From assembly GCF_001463765.1 (NCBI RefSeq), contig NZ_BBWK01000002.1:186001-250000 (forward strand): a DNA stretch of 64,000 nt, written 5' to 3'. The position numbers and the translations under genes were made by a program. The DNA is from Aureimonas sp. AU4 (GTDB lineage: Bacteria; Pseudomonadota; Alphaproteobacteria; Rhizobiales; Rhizobiaceae). This document shows, in pieces, positions 31,196 through 41,797 of this stretch (positions within the stretch are counted from its first letter, which is position 1; every line of letters starts with the position of its first letter). A model generated the notes under the pieces. The model searched no databases, was not told the origin of the DNA, and worked only from the letters and a program-made list of their open reading frames with translations.

Positions 31196-31771
31196 TCAGT
31201 TCCGGGCGATGATCTCCTCGCCGGAGACGACGAGGCGCATGCCGAGTCCGCCCGGCTTGCGGCGCGCCAGGAAGCGCGGGCGCCGGCCGCGATGGCTGTT
31301 GCCACGCCGACGGCTGGACGTTCCGGAGCGAAGCTGTCCGAAGCTTTCCTCGAGCGCGGTGACCGAACCATCGGCTTCGACCATCAGCATCGGCAGGCCG
31401 AACAGTTCGGCCCACCCGCGCCAGTCGGCGGCGACATCGTAGAGATCGCTGGCGACGAGAAGCGGGACCGAGAGCTTCGAGTTCTCGTGATGCAGTTCGA
31501 GGGTCACGGTCACGCGTCCCTCGCCATCCTCCATGGCGCGGGCGGCGACACCCCGGAAGGCGCGCGGCGAAAGCGCGACCGCGACCGGGATGCCGCTCTG
31601 TTCCAGCTTCCGGCGCACGACCGCGCCGCGCCGGTCGACGCGATAGGAGACGACCTCGCCCCCATCCACCATCTCCAGCGTCTGCTTGCGGTCGACCAGC
31701 GCCGGGTCGAGGCGGATGGGGTCGTTCGCCCATTCGGGCTTGACGGCCTGGGGGTGAGTGAGGACGGTCAT
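31196..31771 (-). CDS. DUF6101 family protein
   Basis: A 191-residue protein of unknown function that I match to DUF6101, a family confined to Hyphomicrobiales. The N-terminal part is ordinary (IRLDPALVDRKQTLEMVDGG), the middle is rich in beta strands, and residues about 150-180 are strongly basic (RSGTSSRRRGNSHRGRRPR), which suggests nucleic-acid or membrane contact. Start 31771 has GAGGA eight bases upstream; the frame opens at 31810. It is convergent with ubiA, six bases apart. Family match is from memory. Confidence 0.72.
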   Translation of the reverse strand: MTVLTHPQAVKPEWANDPIRLDPALVDRKQTLEMVDGGEVVSYRVDRRGAVVRRKLEQSGIPVAVALSPRAFRGVAARAMEDGEGRVTVTLELHHENSKLSVPLLVASDLYDVAADWRGWAELFGLPMLMVEADGSVTALEESFGQLRSGTSSRRRGNSHRGRRPRFLARRKPGGLGMRLVVSGEEIIARN

Positions 31772-31947
31772 GGCGGTTCCTCTTCTGCCTTCCTGTTCGC
31801 CGTGGCTCATGGCCCGGCTTGGGGCCGATGTGTCCCGGCCTTCGATACTGGAAGACTAGTCGCGTCGTATTGCCCGCCGCCTAAGGAACGCAGTTAAGGT
31901 GTTGTGACCTCCAACAGGGTTTTCGATCCGTAACTTCGAACAAAACT

Positions 31948-33378
31948 TTAAAGAAGCTTGCCTGGGTTCATGATCCCGTAAGGGTCGAACACCGCCTTGA
32001 TGCCGCGCATCAGCGCCATCTCGACAACCGGCTTCGTCTCGGCCAACTCGACGCGCTTCAGCTGCCCGATGCCGTGCTCGGCGGCGAAGCTTCCGTTCAT
32101 GTCGGCGACGATGGCGTGGACGAGGCGGTTGATCTCGTGCCACCGCCCGAGAAAGGCCTTCGTGTCGGCGCCGACCGGCTGCGAGATGTTGTAGTGGATG
32201 TTGCCGTCGCCGAGATGTCCGAAAGAGACGATGCGCGCGTCGGGAATCGCCTCGAGCACCGCGCGGTCCGCCCGTCGCAGGAACTCGGGAACGAGGGCGA
32301 CCGGCACCGACACGTCGTGCTTGATCGATCCGCCCTCGGGCTTCTGCGCCCAGCTCATCTCCTCGCGCATGCGCCAGAACATCCGCGCGTCGCCCAGGGA
32401 CTGGGCGATCGCCGCGTCCCCGATCTCTTCGGCCTCGAAGGCTCCCTCGAGTATATGCTCCATCACCCCTCGCGCATCCTCCGCGGAGCGGGCCGAGGAA
32501 ATCTCTAGCAGGACGTACCAGGCGTGGGCGCCCGACAGCGGATCGCGCGCCCCTTGCGTATGGCGCACGGTGAACTCGATCCCGATCCTCGGCATGATCT
32601 CGAAGGCGGTCAGCTGCGACCCGGCAACGGCCTCGGCTCGCCGCAGAAGCTCGATCGCCTGGTCCGGCGAGGCGAGACCGACATAGGCGACCTCGCGGGC
32701 CGCGGGCTTCGGGAAAAGCTTCAAGACCGCGCCGGTGATGATTCCAAGCGTTCCCTCCGCTCCTATCAGAAGGTCTCGGATGTCGTAGCCGCGATTATCC
32801 TTCTTCAGTCTTCGAAGACCATGGAAGACCTCGCCGCTCGGCAAGACGGCCTCGATGCCGAGACACAGGTCGCGACTGTTGCCGTAGGCCAGAACGCCTG
32901 TCCCGCCGGCATTCGAGGAAAGGTTGCCGCCGATTTGGCAGGAGCCCTCCGACCCGAGCGACAGCGGGAAAAAGAGGTTCGCCGCGTCGGCCGCCTCCTG
33001 AACGCGCTGCAGGACGACGCCTGCGTCCACCGTCATCGTCCGGCCCACCGGATCGACGTCGCGGATCCGGTTCATCAGCGACAGGGAGAGGACGATCTCC
33101 TGTTCGGACCGGGGCACCTGACCGCCGACCAGTCCGGTATTCCCGCCCTGAGGCACGACGGGCGTTCGTGTCTCGCTCGCAAGTCTCAGGATGTCGGACA
33201 CTTCCTGGACCGTGCTTGGCCGCAGCACGAGCCGGCTGCGGCCCTCGTAGAGGTCGCGCTGTTCGCGAAGATAGGGCGCGATCGCCTCCGCCTCGGTCAG
33301 CGCCCGGCCGGGCGGCAGAAGCGCGGAGAAGCGGCTGCGAAGATCGTCGGAGAGTGGTGCGGAAGCGATCGTATCCAT
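31948..33378 (-). CDS. FAD-linked oxidoreductase (GlcD / D-2-hydroxyacid dehydrogenase type)
   Basis: 476-residue flavoprotein of the vanillyl-alcohol-oxidase family. N-terminal FAD domain with PQGGNTGLVGGQVP near residue 75; C-terminal domain with the metal and substrate block GHLGDGNIHYNIS and AEHGIGQLKR. Relatives oxidise D-lactate, D-2-hydroxyglutarate or glycolate, and the sequence does not decide between them; D-2-hydroxyglutarate is the commonest annotation in this setting. It is a single protein, without the GlcE and GlcF partners. About 137 bases without a gene separate it from DUF6101. Confidence 0.88.
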   Translation of the reverse strand: MDTIASAPLSDDLRSRFSALLPPGRALTEAEAIAPYLREQRDLYEGRSRLVLRPSTVQEVSDILRLASETRTPVVPQGGNTGLVGGQVPRSEQEIVLSLSLMNRIRDVDPVGRTMTVDAGVVLQRVQEAADAANLFFPLSLGSEGSCQIGGNLSSNAGGTGVLAYGNSRDLCLGIEAVLPSGEVFHGLRRLKKDNRGYDIRDLLIGAEGTLGIITGAVLKLFPKPAAREVAYVGLASPDQAIELLRRAEAVAGSQLTAFEIMPRIGIEFTVRHTQGARDPLSGAHAWYVLLEISSARSAEDARGVMEHILEGAFEAEEIGDAAIAQSLGDARMFWRMREEMSWAQKPEGGSIKHDVSVPVALVPEFLRRADRAVLEAIPDARIVSFGHLGDGNIHYNISQPVGADTKAFLGRWHEINRLVHAIVADMNGSFAAEHGIGQLKRVELAETKPVVEMALMRGIKAVFDPYGIMNPGKLL

Positions 33379-33415
33379 GCCGCGACGTTAGGCCGGAACC
33401 ACCGCCGGGTCGAGA

Positions 33416-34384
33416 TCAGCGGGCCGCCGCGGCCCGTTTCAGACGGTCGTTGATGGCGACGCCTAGACCTTCGCGGGGGATGGGTGCCACCGCGATGCGC
33501 GGGAAATCCGGTCCGTCGAAGCGGCTGAGCGCTGCAAAGAGGTGAGCGGCAGCCTCGCGTAGATCGCCACGCGGGCTGAGATTGGTGGCGGCCGCCGCAT
33601 CGGTGATCTCGGCCGGGTCCGGACCGAAGCCGATCCAGCATTCACCGGACAGTGGGCGCTCGGCATCGAGGCGCACGGTGCCGTGCGGCGCGTAATGCGA
33701 GGACAGCTGCCCCGGCGCGCTGAGGGCCGAACCCTCCTTCCGTTCGCCGACGGCGCGGCCGAGGACCTCCGAGAGGTCCGCCGCGACGACCGGACCGGGG
33801 CGCAGGAGAACGGGCCCGTCGGCGTCGAAGCCAACGATGGTCGACTCGAGACCGTGGGCTGTCGGACCCCCGTCGAGCACGAGGGCGATCCGCCCGTCCA
33901 GCGTTCGCAGCACGTGCTCCGCCGTCGTCGGACTGACGCGGCCCGACCGATTGGCGCTGGGCGCCGCAATCGGGCGATCCATGCGCCCGGCGATCTCGGG
34001 CAGAGGACCGCGCGGCATGCGAAGGGCAACGGTCGGCAGCCCCGCCACGACGAGAGGATGGAGGCCGGCGCCAGCACGCACGGGCAGAACGAGGGTGAGC
34101 GGTCCCGGCCAGAAGCGCTCGGCAAGAATCAGGGCCTCCGGGGAGAAGACCGCAAGGCGCTGCGCCATGGCGAGGCTGGCGACGTGGCAGATGAGCGGAT
34201 TGAAGCTCGGACGCCCCTTCGCATCGAAGATGCCCGCGACGGCTCGGCCGTTGGTCGCATCGCCGCAAAGGCCGTAGACCGTCTCGGTCGGCACGGCGAC
34301 GAGATCGCCCGCAGCCAGGACCCGAACGGCTTCGTCGAGGGCTTGGGGATCGTCGAGTGCGAGGCGGTGCGTGGTCTGGTTCAC
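33416..34384 (-). CDS. L-threonylcarbamoyladenylate synthase (Sua5/TsaC type)
   Basis: Makes threonylcarbamoyl-AMP for the universal t6A37 modification of ANN-reading tRNAs. The YrdC-type domain fills residues 1-200 with VPTETVYGLCGDATN near 34 and KGRPSFNPLI near 56; the rest is the Sua5 C-terminal domain joined by a linker, so this is the long, Sua5-like form (322 residues). It lies 37 bases after the start of the oxidoreductase gene, in the same direction. A substrate-channelling loop in Sua5 is expected but not obvious. Confidence 0.94.
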   Translation of the reverse strand: MNQTTHRLALDDPQALDEAVRVLAAGDLVAVPTETVYGLCGDATNGRAVAGIFDAKGRPSFNPLICHVASLAMAQRLAVFSPEALILAERFWPGPLTLVLPVRAGAGLHPLVVAGLPTVALRMPRGPLPEIAGRMDRPIAAPSANRSGRVSPTTAEHVLRTLDGRIALVLDGGPTAHGLESTIVGFDADGPVLLRPGPVVAADLSEVLGRAVGERKEGSALSAPGQLSSHYAPHGTVRLDAERPLSGECWIGFGPDPAEITDAAAATNLSPRGDLREAAAHLFAALSRFDGPDFPRIAVAPIPREGLGVAINDRLKRAAAAR

Positions 34385-34477
34385 CGACCTTCCTTAGGAC
34401 GGCGAAGGCCTGGACGAAAGCCTCGCGAAAGGAAGCGATCGGACGATCGACACGAGATCGCCAAGGGTGGCGAGCGG

Positions 34478-35932
34478 TCAGCGCGTCGTACTGAAAGCCT
34501 TCGTGATGCGCCGATCGATCGGCGCGAGATGCGCGACGACCGTCCAGTCGCCGCGCACCAGATCCGAGCGACGCTCGAGCTTTTCCGTCGATTCGTCCGC
34601 CTTGCCCTCGATCCGCTCCGCCGCCGCCCGCATGATCTCGGCGATGCGCGAGCGCAGGCTGATACCGGTGGGCTTGGAAAGCTCGCCCGCTTGCGGTGCA
34701 GATGCACGGGTCTCGGGATAGCCGACGATCGATCGGACGACGCGCATCTCGTCGCGCATCCGCGCGAGGCTGCCCGGGAAGGTCGAAGCGACCGGGCCCG
34801 GAGCCGGATCCGTCTTTAAGCCTTGGGTCAGAGCAGACAGCAGAGGTGCCGCGCCCTGTTCCTGACGTGTCGCCTCGTTGAGGAGTTGCAGCGGATCGAC
34901 CGGGGCGCGCCGGGAGGGACCGTACGCGGCGGCCAACGTATCGGCGACCGGCTTGTCCACGTCGGAGGCGGTGGCACCCGGCGTCGTGAGTTCCGCGACG
35001 TCCTGCCCGACATCGGCGACCGCCGCCTTCGTGTCCCGCCCGACCTGCGCGATCCGGCTGCCGGGATCGACGACCATCGGATCGGAGCCGACCAGACCAT
35101 CGAAGGGCCAAGCCTTCTGCAGTTCGGCGACGCTCAGCGACGACACGTTCACGTCGATGTCGTTGCGCGCGCCCGCCACCCGGTAGGGGCACTTGCGGGC
35201 GTTGCAGTTATGCATGGAGGAGAACTGCCAGAGCGCGTACCGGTCCCAGTTCCCTTGCGGGAACACACCCTTCAGGTCGTCACGATAGCGGGCGTACCAG
35301 AGCTGCAGACGCGAGAGCAGCGGGTAGGTCTCGCGGTTCTGCGCGACGTAGGCCGCCGTGTTGCCGTTGGTGTAGAGCATCGGATAGCGGCCGATGCGGA
35401 TATAGACCTGCCGGGCGAAGGTTTCGGCATCCGCCAGCGACATCCAATCGGACGTGTTGTCCTCGATGTCGAGGGCGATCAGATCGTCGGGCTCGGGCTG
35501 GGCGAAGTCGACGAAGTGGTCGGCCTGCTCGCGCGGATTTCCCGGACGGCCAAGATGGTAGGCCCCCCACTTGAGGCCGAGCGTCTTGGCCATCTCGCGG
35601 CGCGTCAGATAGAGCTCCTGCGTGACCGTGTACTTCCACCAGCGATTCTTGCAGAGCTTCTCGTCGTCGCCCTGCAGGCCCTTGCAGGACCAGTCCGGCG
35701 CGAGTCCGTCCGAAGCCTTGTTGATGAAGCCGGCGATCCGCTTGTCGCCGGTCATCTCCTTCCAGTTGATCGGATTGAACTCGTAGGCGTCGACGACGAG
35801 CGCACGCTCCGTGTCCTGCCACGGCCTGTCCCATTCCGCCTTGGCCGGCGCGGCACCGACCAGCGTCGCCGTTGCGCCAAGCACGCAGAACCATCGCAGG
35901 GCCGCCGCGGTCACGGCGCTCATCTTCGGCAT
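34478..35932 (-). CDS. GH25-like exported protein with long C-terminal tail
   Basis: 484-residue exported protein with a signal peptide (cleavage near APAKA-E). Residues about 44-265 resemble a GH25 lysozyme barrel: D48 in VVDAYEFN, the catalytic-type pair D155/E157 in LDIED, and the closing WQFSS ... NDIDVN. The usual KATEG motif is changed to NKASDG. Extra cysteines (SCKG, KLCKN, HNCNARKC) are unusual and fit a periplasmic place. Residues 270-484 match nothing I know. It may cut or bind peptidoglycan; activity is inferred. Start 35932 has GAGGGG nine bases upstream. Confidence 0.75.
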   Translation of the reverse strand: MPKMSAVTAAALRWFCVLGATATLVGAAPAKAEWDRPWQDTERALVVDAYEFNPINWKEMTGDKRIAGFINKASDGLAPDWSCKGLQGDDEKLCKNRWWKYTVTQELYLTRREMAKTLGLKWGAYHLGRPGNPREQADHFVDFAQPEPDDLIALDIEDNTSDWMSLADAETFARQVYIRIGRYPMLYTNGNTAAYVAQNRETYPLLSRLQLWYARYRDDLKGVFPQGNWDRYALWQFSSMHNCNARKCPYRVAGARNDIDVNVSSLSVAELQKAWPFDGLVGSDPMVVDPGSRIAQVGRDTKAAVADVGQDVAELTTPGATASDVDKPVADTLAAAYGPSRRAPVDPLQLLNEATRQEQGAAPLLSALTQGLKTDPAPGPVASTFPGSLARMRDEMRVVRSIVGYPETRASAPQAGELSKPTGISLRSRIAEIMRAAAERIEGKADESTEKLERRSDLVRGDWTVVAHLAPIDRRITKAFSTTR

Positions 35933-36034
35933 TCGGATTGTCCCCTCGTCGCCGACACCCCGGCGCGTCTCGCGCGCAGGAGCAGCGGTGATTTGTCGAC
36001 ACGGCCCGAGCGGGCCGCCCCTCCAACTGTCCAA

Positions 36035-36212
36035 GTCATGAGCGGAGCCGTCTTTCGCTCAGCTCGCCGTTCGCCGCCTCTGTCGTTCACTAATCCGGCG
36101 GGTTCCGGGCACTGACGATCACGAATTGTTACAATGTCGTCCGTGCTGGTCCATTAGATCTGCGAAGCCTTGCTTCTGGCTCAACCCGGAACCGTTTGGT
36201 CGGCTCAACGAA
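36035..36212. other. Intergenic stretch without a gene
   Basis: This stretch lies upstream of the GH25-like gene as 5' region if the ATG at 35932 is right (from 35933). It contains one 11-bp palindrome, ATTGTTACAAT at 36125-36135, likely chance. No RNA gene or terminator is evident. Confidence 0.5.
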
Positions 36213-37292
36213 TCACGAAATCGGCACCGCTTGCGTCGGCCGTGCGGGCTCGAACCGCCGCAGCCACCGCATGGCCGGCCGCTCGAACGCCGTGTGGAGC
36301 AGCCAGGACAGAACTAAAGCCAACCCTACAACGGCCGCCGAGAAGAGAACGAGGAACGGGAGCGATGCATCCCATTCCTGGCGGCGCGCGATCTGGGCGA
36401 CGGCCCGGATCGCGAAGAAATGAACGAGGTACAGCGCGTAGGAAATGTCGCCGGCCCGCTCGATGACCGGCCTCCACTGGCCGAAGGAGACGGGACCACA
36501 GACCGCCGCCCCGACGAGAAGCATCGCCGGCACGCCCCATTGAAGCCAGCGCCACGGGACATCCAGCGCAGGACAGGTGGCCAGCACGGCGAAGGCCGCG
36601 CCGACCATCAGGACACGGGTCCACGGCGACAGAACGAGCCCGCCGCGCACGAGGGCATGGAGCACAATACCGCCGAGAAACTCCAGAACGATCGGGTCTG
36701 ACCAGAACCGGAGCGCGGTGCCTTGCACAGCGAGGAGTGGATGAAGCGCGACGAGAAGGACGAGCGCCCCCGCCGTCGCCGCGAGCGCGACCGACCTCCG
36801 CCATGCGATGAAAAGCGCGAAGACGACGTAGAAGGCCATCTCGTAGTTCAGGGTCCAGCCGACATCGAGAAGCGGCACCGGAAAGCCATCCGGATTGAGC
36901 GTCGGCACGAACAGGAACGAGGCGGCGATTTGCCAGGGCGTCGTCTGCTCGAGGACAGGCGACCGGATCGCGACCATAAGCGCGAGCAGCGCGAGCGTGA
37001 TCAGCCAGTAGAGCGGCACGATCCGCGCAAGGCGCCGCCACAGGAACAGCTTCCACGCCCCCGGTCGCCCGAACAGCCGATCGGACGCATGCGCCATGAC
37101 GAAGCCCGACACGACGAAGAAGACGTCGACGCCCGCGACCAGCGGAAAGGGGCTGAGCGGAAGATCCGGGATCGGGATGCGCAGGAGTTCGATCTCGAGC
37201 GCGATCTTGATATGCGCCGCGACCACCATGAGGGCGGCCACCGCCCGCAGTCCCTGGATCGCGGGAATGCGGACGGGAACGGTCTTGCTCAA
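36213..37292 (-). CDS. Acyltransferase 3 (OafA/YrhL) family membrane protein
   Basis: 359-residue multi-pass protein that transfers acyl groups to extracytoplasmic sugars, for example O-acetylation of lipopolysaccharide, exopolysaccharide or peptidoglycan. Typical motifs are IQGLRAVAALMVVAAH (with the essential His) near residue 12, FFVVSGFVM near 58, and LARIVPLYW near 87. About ten helices. No C-terminal SGNH domain. It starts 12 bases after the glyS stop, an odd neighbour for a surface-sugar enzyme, so it may be a passenger on that transcript. Target polymer unknown. Confidence 0.88.
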   Translation of the reverse strand: MSKTVPVRIPAIQGLRAVAALMVVAAHIKIALEIELLRIPIPDLPLSPFPLVAGVDVFFVVSGFVMAHASDRLFGRPGAWKLFLWRRLARIVPLYWLITLALLALMVAIRSPVLEQTTPWQIAASFLFVPTLNPDGFPVPLLDVGWTLNYEMAFYVVFALFIAWRRSVALAATAGALVLLVALHPLLAVQGTALRFWSDPIVLEFLGGIVLHALVRGGLVLSPWTRVLMVGAAFAVLATCPALDVPWRWLQWGVPAMLLVGAAVCGPVSFGQWRPVIERAGDISYALYLVHFFAIRAVAQIARRQEWDASLPFLVLFSAAVVGLALVLSWLLHTAFERPAMRWLRRFEPARPTQAVPIS

Positions 37293-37304
37293 GCGTGCGG
37301 CGCC

Positions 37305-39434
37305 CTAGCCCGAGATGCGCGAGAAATCCGCGAGCTTGTCGGTCGCGGTGCGGATGCGAGCGAGGAGTGCCAGCCGGTTGGCTCGGACATCTTCATCCGG
37401 CGCATTAACAAGAACCCGCTCGAAGAAGAGGTCGGCCGGCTCGCGCAGCCGGGCGAGCGAGGCGGTTGCCGTCGCATAATCTTCCGCCGCCAGGGCCTGC
37501 CGCAGTTCGGCTTCCGCCCGGTCGATCGCCTGTGCGAGCGCTCGTTCGGCATCGTCCTCGAAGGTCGCCGGGTTCACCGCATCCGCGACCCGCGTACCCT
37601 TCTTCTCCTCGGCCGCCAAAATGTTGGCCGCGCGCCGGTAGGCGGACAGGAGGTTCGCTCCATCCGGACTGTCGAGCAGGCGACCGAGTTCGGCGACGCG
37701 TCGCGAGACATCGAGAAGGTCGTCGCGCCGCGCGCCCTCGCCGCTTCCCGCGAGAACCGCATCGACGAGGTCGTGCCGCGCACCGGCCTCGCGAAGCTGG
37801 ACCTTCAGACGATCATGCAGGAACGCGAGCAGATCGCCCGTCGTCAGGAAGCGATCGAACGGCAGCCGCAGTTCGTTGTCGAGAACGATGCGGATGACGC
37901 CGAGCGCGGCACGCCGCAGAGCGTAGGGGTCCTTCGACCCGGTCGGCTTCTCGTCGATCGCCCAGAAGCCGAGCAGCGTATCGAGCTTGTCGGCGAGCGC
38001 GACGGCGATTGCCACCGGATCGCTCGGCACCCGGTCGCCCGGTCCCTGCGGCTTGTAGTGGTCCTCGATCGCGGCCTGAACGGAGCCCGCTTCTCCCTGC
38101 AAAGCCGCGTAGCGACGCCCCATGAAACCCTGAAGCTCGGGGAACTCGCCCACGGCCTCGGTCGTGAGATCGGCTTTTGCGAGGACGGCAGCGCGCGCCG
38201 CCGCTTCCGGGTCGGCCCCGACCATTGGCGCGAGGGCCGCCGCCAGATCGCGGATGCGCGCGACGCGCTGTCCCTGCGTGCCCAGCTTGGCATGGAAGGT
38301 CACGCCCAGGGCGTCGAGCTTGGCCATACGCTGGTCGAGTGGCTTGGCGAGATCGAGCTTAAAGCGCGAGGCCGCGTCCGAGAGGCTCGCCAGATCGGGC
38401 AGCGCGGCCTGATCCGTGTGCCAGAAGTAGAGCGCGTCAGAGAGGCGAGCCCGCACGACCTTTCCGTTACCGCGTGCGATCTCGGCGCCGCCATCGGCCG
38501 CCTCGATGTTGGACACGAGAACGAAGCGGTTGCTAAGCCCTTCCGCGCCCGAGCGCCGGCAGACAAAGCACTTCTGGTTCGTGCGGATCGTCAGCTGGAT
38601 CATCTCGGCCGGGATCGCGAGGAAGCTTTCCTCGAATTCTCCCATCAGCACGACCGGCCATTCGACGAGGCCCGACACCTCCTCCAGCAGCCCCTCGTCC
38701 GGAACGATCTCGAGGCCCTGCGCGAAGGCGAGGTGCTCGGCATCCGTGCGAATGATGTCCTTGCGGCGGTCGGCGTCGAGCACGACCTTGGCCGCCTCGA
38801 GCTTGCGAACGTAGTCGTCGAAGCGGCGCACCGAAAACTCCTCGGGCGCATGGAAACGGTGGCCGACGGTGCGGTCTCCGGACCGGATGCCGCTCACCTC
38901 GAAGTCCACGACGACCGCCTCGCCGTTCTCGGGGCCGAAGACGCAGAGAATGGATTGAAGCGGTCGGACCCAGCGCAACGATCCGGGCTCGCGCGAGGCG
39001 ACGCCCCAGCGCATGGACTTGGGCCAAGGGAAGTCCTGGATCGTGCGCGGAACGATTTCGGCGATGATCTCTTCGGCCGATCGGCCGGGACGCTCGACGA
39101 CCGCGACGAAGAACTCGCCCTTCTTGCCGTCGCTGCGACGTTCGGCCTGATCGATGCTGGAAAGGCCCGCGCCGCGCAGGAAGCCTTCGATGGCTTTTTC
39201 CGGCGCATCCGTACGCGGCCCCTTGCGCTCCTCGCGCACGTCCTTCGAACGGGCGTCGACGCCACGAATGTCGAGTGTCAGCCGGCGAGGCGTCCAGTAT
39301 TCCCGGGCACCCTCGTAGGTCAGACCCGCCTCGACCATCGCGTCGGTGACCATGCGGCGCAGATCGCCGGCGGCCTTGCGCTGCATGCGGGCGGGGATTT
39401 CCTCCGAACGGAGTTCAAGCAGAAGATCGGGCAT
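37305..39434 (-). CDS. glyS: Glycyl-tRNA synthetase beta subunit
   Basis: Large subunit of the alpha2-beta2 glycyl-tRNA synthetase; binds tRNA-Gly and holds an HD-like and an anticodon-binding region. The N-terminal [15 protein letters not shown] is typical. Length 709 is normal. No good ribosome site precedes the ATG; the upstream stretch is C-rich and holds a hairpin (39451-39473). It is separated from glyQ by a metallopeptidase gene, not directly linked as in many bacteria. Confidence 0.96.
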   Translation of the reverse strand: MPDLLLELRSEEIPARMQRKAAGDLRRMVTDAMVEAGLTYEGAREYWTPRRLTLDIRGVDARSKDVREERKGPRTDAPEKAIEGFLRGAGLSSIDQAERRSDGKKGEFFVAVVERPGRSAEEIIAEIVPRTIQDFPWPKSMRWGVASREPGSLRWVRPLQSILCVFGPENGEAVVVDFEVSGIRSGDRTVGHRFHAPEEFSVRRFDDYVRKLEAAKVVLDADRRKDIIRTDAEHLAFAQGLEIVPDEGLLEEVSGLVEWPVVLMGEFEESFLAIPAEMIQLTIRTNQKCFVCRRSGAEGLSNRFVLVSNIEAADGGAEIARGNGKVVRARLSDALYFWHTDQAALPDLASLSDAASRFKLDLAKPLDQRMAKLDALGVTFHAKLGTQGQRVARIRDLAAALAPMVGADPEAAARAAVLAKADLTTEAVGEFPELQGFMGRRYAALQGEAGSVQAAIEDHYKPQGPGDRVPSDPVAIAVALADKLDTLLGFWAIDEKPTGSKDPYALRRAALGVIRIVLDNELRLPFDRFLTTGDLLAFLHDRLKVQLREAGARHDLVDAVLAGSGEGARRDDLLDVSRRVAELGRLLDSPDGANLLSAYRRAANILAAEEKKGTRVADAVNPATFEDDAERALAQAIDRAEAELRQALAAEDYATATASLARLREPADLFFERVLVNAPDEDVRANRLALLARIRTATDKLADFSRISG

Positions 39435-39450
39435 GGGGCGGTCTGGTCCG

Positions 39451-39473
39451 GGCGGGTCGGCAATCGACCCGCC
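39451..39473 (-). other. Hairpin upstream of glyS
   Basis: A perfect 9-bp stem (39451-39459 with 39465-39473) around a 5-base loop, 16 bases upstream of the glyS ATG on the minus strand, with no T run. A second, longer-range pairing (39435-39441 with 39484-39490) could enclose it next to the start codon. It may be an RNA-processing site or modulate glyS translation. Confidence 0.45.
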
Positions 39474-39521
39474 TCACACCATGCCGCCCCGCCGATTGCA
39501 AGCGAGCGAGGCGCCAGCGGC

Positions 39522-40427
39522 TCAGAGCTGGCCGCTGAACGTGTCGCACTGGGCCATGTCGCCGCTCGTCATGCCGCGACGGAACCAGTTCACCCGCTGA
39601 GCGGACGTGCCGTGCGTGAAGCTGTCGGGAACCACGGTTCCCTGACTCTGGCGCTGGAGCGTGTCGTCACCGATGCGGCTGGCCGCGTTCAGCGCTTCCT
39701 CGACGTCGCCGTTCTCGACGTATCCGGCCTGCTGGGTGTCGTGAGCCCAGATGCCGGCGTAGCAGTCGGCCTGAAGTTCGGTGCGCACCGAAATGGCATT
39801 GGCATCGGCTTCGGATGCCTGCTGGCGCTGCTGCGTCATCCGCTCCAGCGTACCCTCAAGGTTCTGGACGTGGTGCCCGACCTCGTGGGCGATCACATAG
39901 GCCTGAGCGAAATCGCCCGGCGCCTGAAGGTCTTCGCGCAGCTGATCGAAGAAGCGGGTGTCGAGATAGAGCTTCTGATCCAACGGACAATAGAATGGTC
40001 CGGTCGCCGCCGAGGCATTGCCGCAGCCCGACGAGACCTGCCCCGTGAAGAGCACGAGCGTCGGATCCTTGTAGGTCTGACCCATCTGCTGGAAACGCTT
40101 GCCCCAGACCGTTTCGGTGTCGCCGAGCACGACGGCCACGAAATTGTCGGTGTCATCGGCGGTGCCGTTGACGCCGGGTCCGTTGTTGGACGCGGTGCGC
40201 GTCGTGGTCTGCTGCGATCCGTCGTCCAATCCGATTACCGAAAGCGGATTGATGCCGAATCCGATCCAAAGGATCGCCAGGATGATGATGAGGCCGATGC
40301 CGCCCCCGCCACCCGCGCGGATCGGGATGCGCAAGCCTCCGCCCCCGCGACCCAGACCACCTCCCAGACCACCGCTTCCGCGCTGGTCCTCGATATTGGA
40401 ACTCTCGCGTCGACCGCGCCACTCCAT
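39522..40427 (-). CDS. Neutral zinc metallopeptidase (YpfJ/KPN_02809 family)
   Basis: 301-residue membrane-anchored zinc protein. The N-terminus is a glycine-rich tail (GLGGGLGRGGGG), then one helix at about 44-62, then the peptidase-like domain with the zinc site HEVGHHVQ at 181-188 and the later ELQADCYAG block. Family members are called neutral zinc metallopeptidases; a substrate has not been shown to my knowledge. AGGAG is seven bases before the ATG. It lies between glyQ and glyS. Confidence 0.9.
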   Translation of the reverse strand: MEWRGRRESSNIEDQRGSGGLGGGLGRGGGGLRIPIRAGGGGGIGLIIILAILWIGFGINPLSVIGLDDGSQQTTTRTASNNGPGVNGTADDTDNFVAVVLGDTETVWGKRFQQMGQTYKDPTLVLFTGQVSSGCGNASAATGPFYCPLDQKLYLDTRFFDQLREDLQAPGDFAQAYVIAHEVGHHVQNLEGTLERMTQQRQQASEADANAISVRTELQADCYAGIWAHDTQQAGYVENGDVEEALNAASRIGDDTLQRQSQGTVVPDSFTHGTSAQRVNWFRRGMTSGDMAQCDTFSGQL

Positions 40428-40522
40428 GCCTATCTCCTGGCCGCTTCACATCCCTGCGAGCGACAGATAGGCGCAGCGACCCCGGTGGGAATGAAGTAAT
40501 CGACGCGAACGGTTTTTAGCGG

Positions 40523-41458
<936 letters not shown>

Positions 41459-41555
41459 GGAGAAACGCCTCGGATCGCGCGCGGATGGCGCGGTTTCCCG
41501 GCGAGTTGCCACGCGGCCTGCCGAGGGGTCAAGCCTTGGGCCGGGCGTAGCCGGA

Positions 41556-41747
41556 TCAGTCCGGGCGAAGCCGGTAGACGCCGTCCGTGTCGCGTACGAG
41601 CGTGCCCTGCGCGCCGGTGCGCAGTTCCGCCTCCGAGCGACGATTGCGCTCGACGACGCGGGTCGTCGAGCGCTGCAGCTGCTGGTAGCCGTAATAGGCC
41701 GCGGCTCCGACGAGGCCGAAAAGGATCAGGGGCATGAGGTCCGCCAT
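41556..41747 (-). CDS. Small membrane protein, unknown function
   Basis: 63 residues: a single membrane helix at about 5-22 ([18 protein letters not shown]), then a charged segment ([10 protein letters not shown]) and a short tail with a repeated LVRD[10 protein letters not shown] pattern. The tail looks like a small beta hairpin. It is 50 bases after the S49 peptidase start-side gene order and upstream of glyQ, all in the same direction. Similar small proteins occur at this place in rhizobial genomes, as far as I recall; no function is known. Confidence 0.72.
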   Translation of the reverse strand: MADLMPLILFGLVGAAAYYGYQQLQRSTTRVVERNRRSEAELRTGAQGTLVRDTDGVYRLRPD

Positions 41748-41797
41748 GGGTCACACGCGCCGACTATGCAACCCGAGCGAGGCGAAGTGAAGGCCAC

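Noticed and set aside
31811-31947. CtrA-like TTAA repeat before DUF6101
   Set aside because: TTAA is followed by CTTA at the wrong spacing, so the TTAA-N7-TTAA consensus is not met.
36125-36135. Palindrome ATTGTTACAAT upstream of the GH25-like gene
   Set aside because: Eleven bases with a single-base centre is too short to stand out, and it is over 190 bases from the chosen start.
36723-40499. 1258-codon open frame on the + strand
   Set aside because: It runs antisense across the acyltransferase, glyS and the metallopeptidase gene, has a biased Arg/Glu/Asp/His composition and no domain. It is a shadow of high-GC coding sequence.
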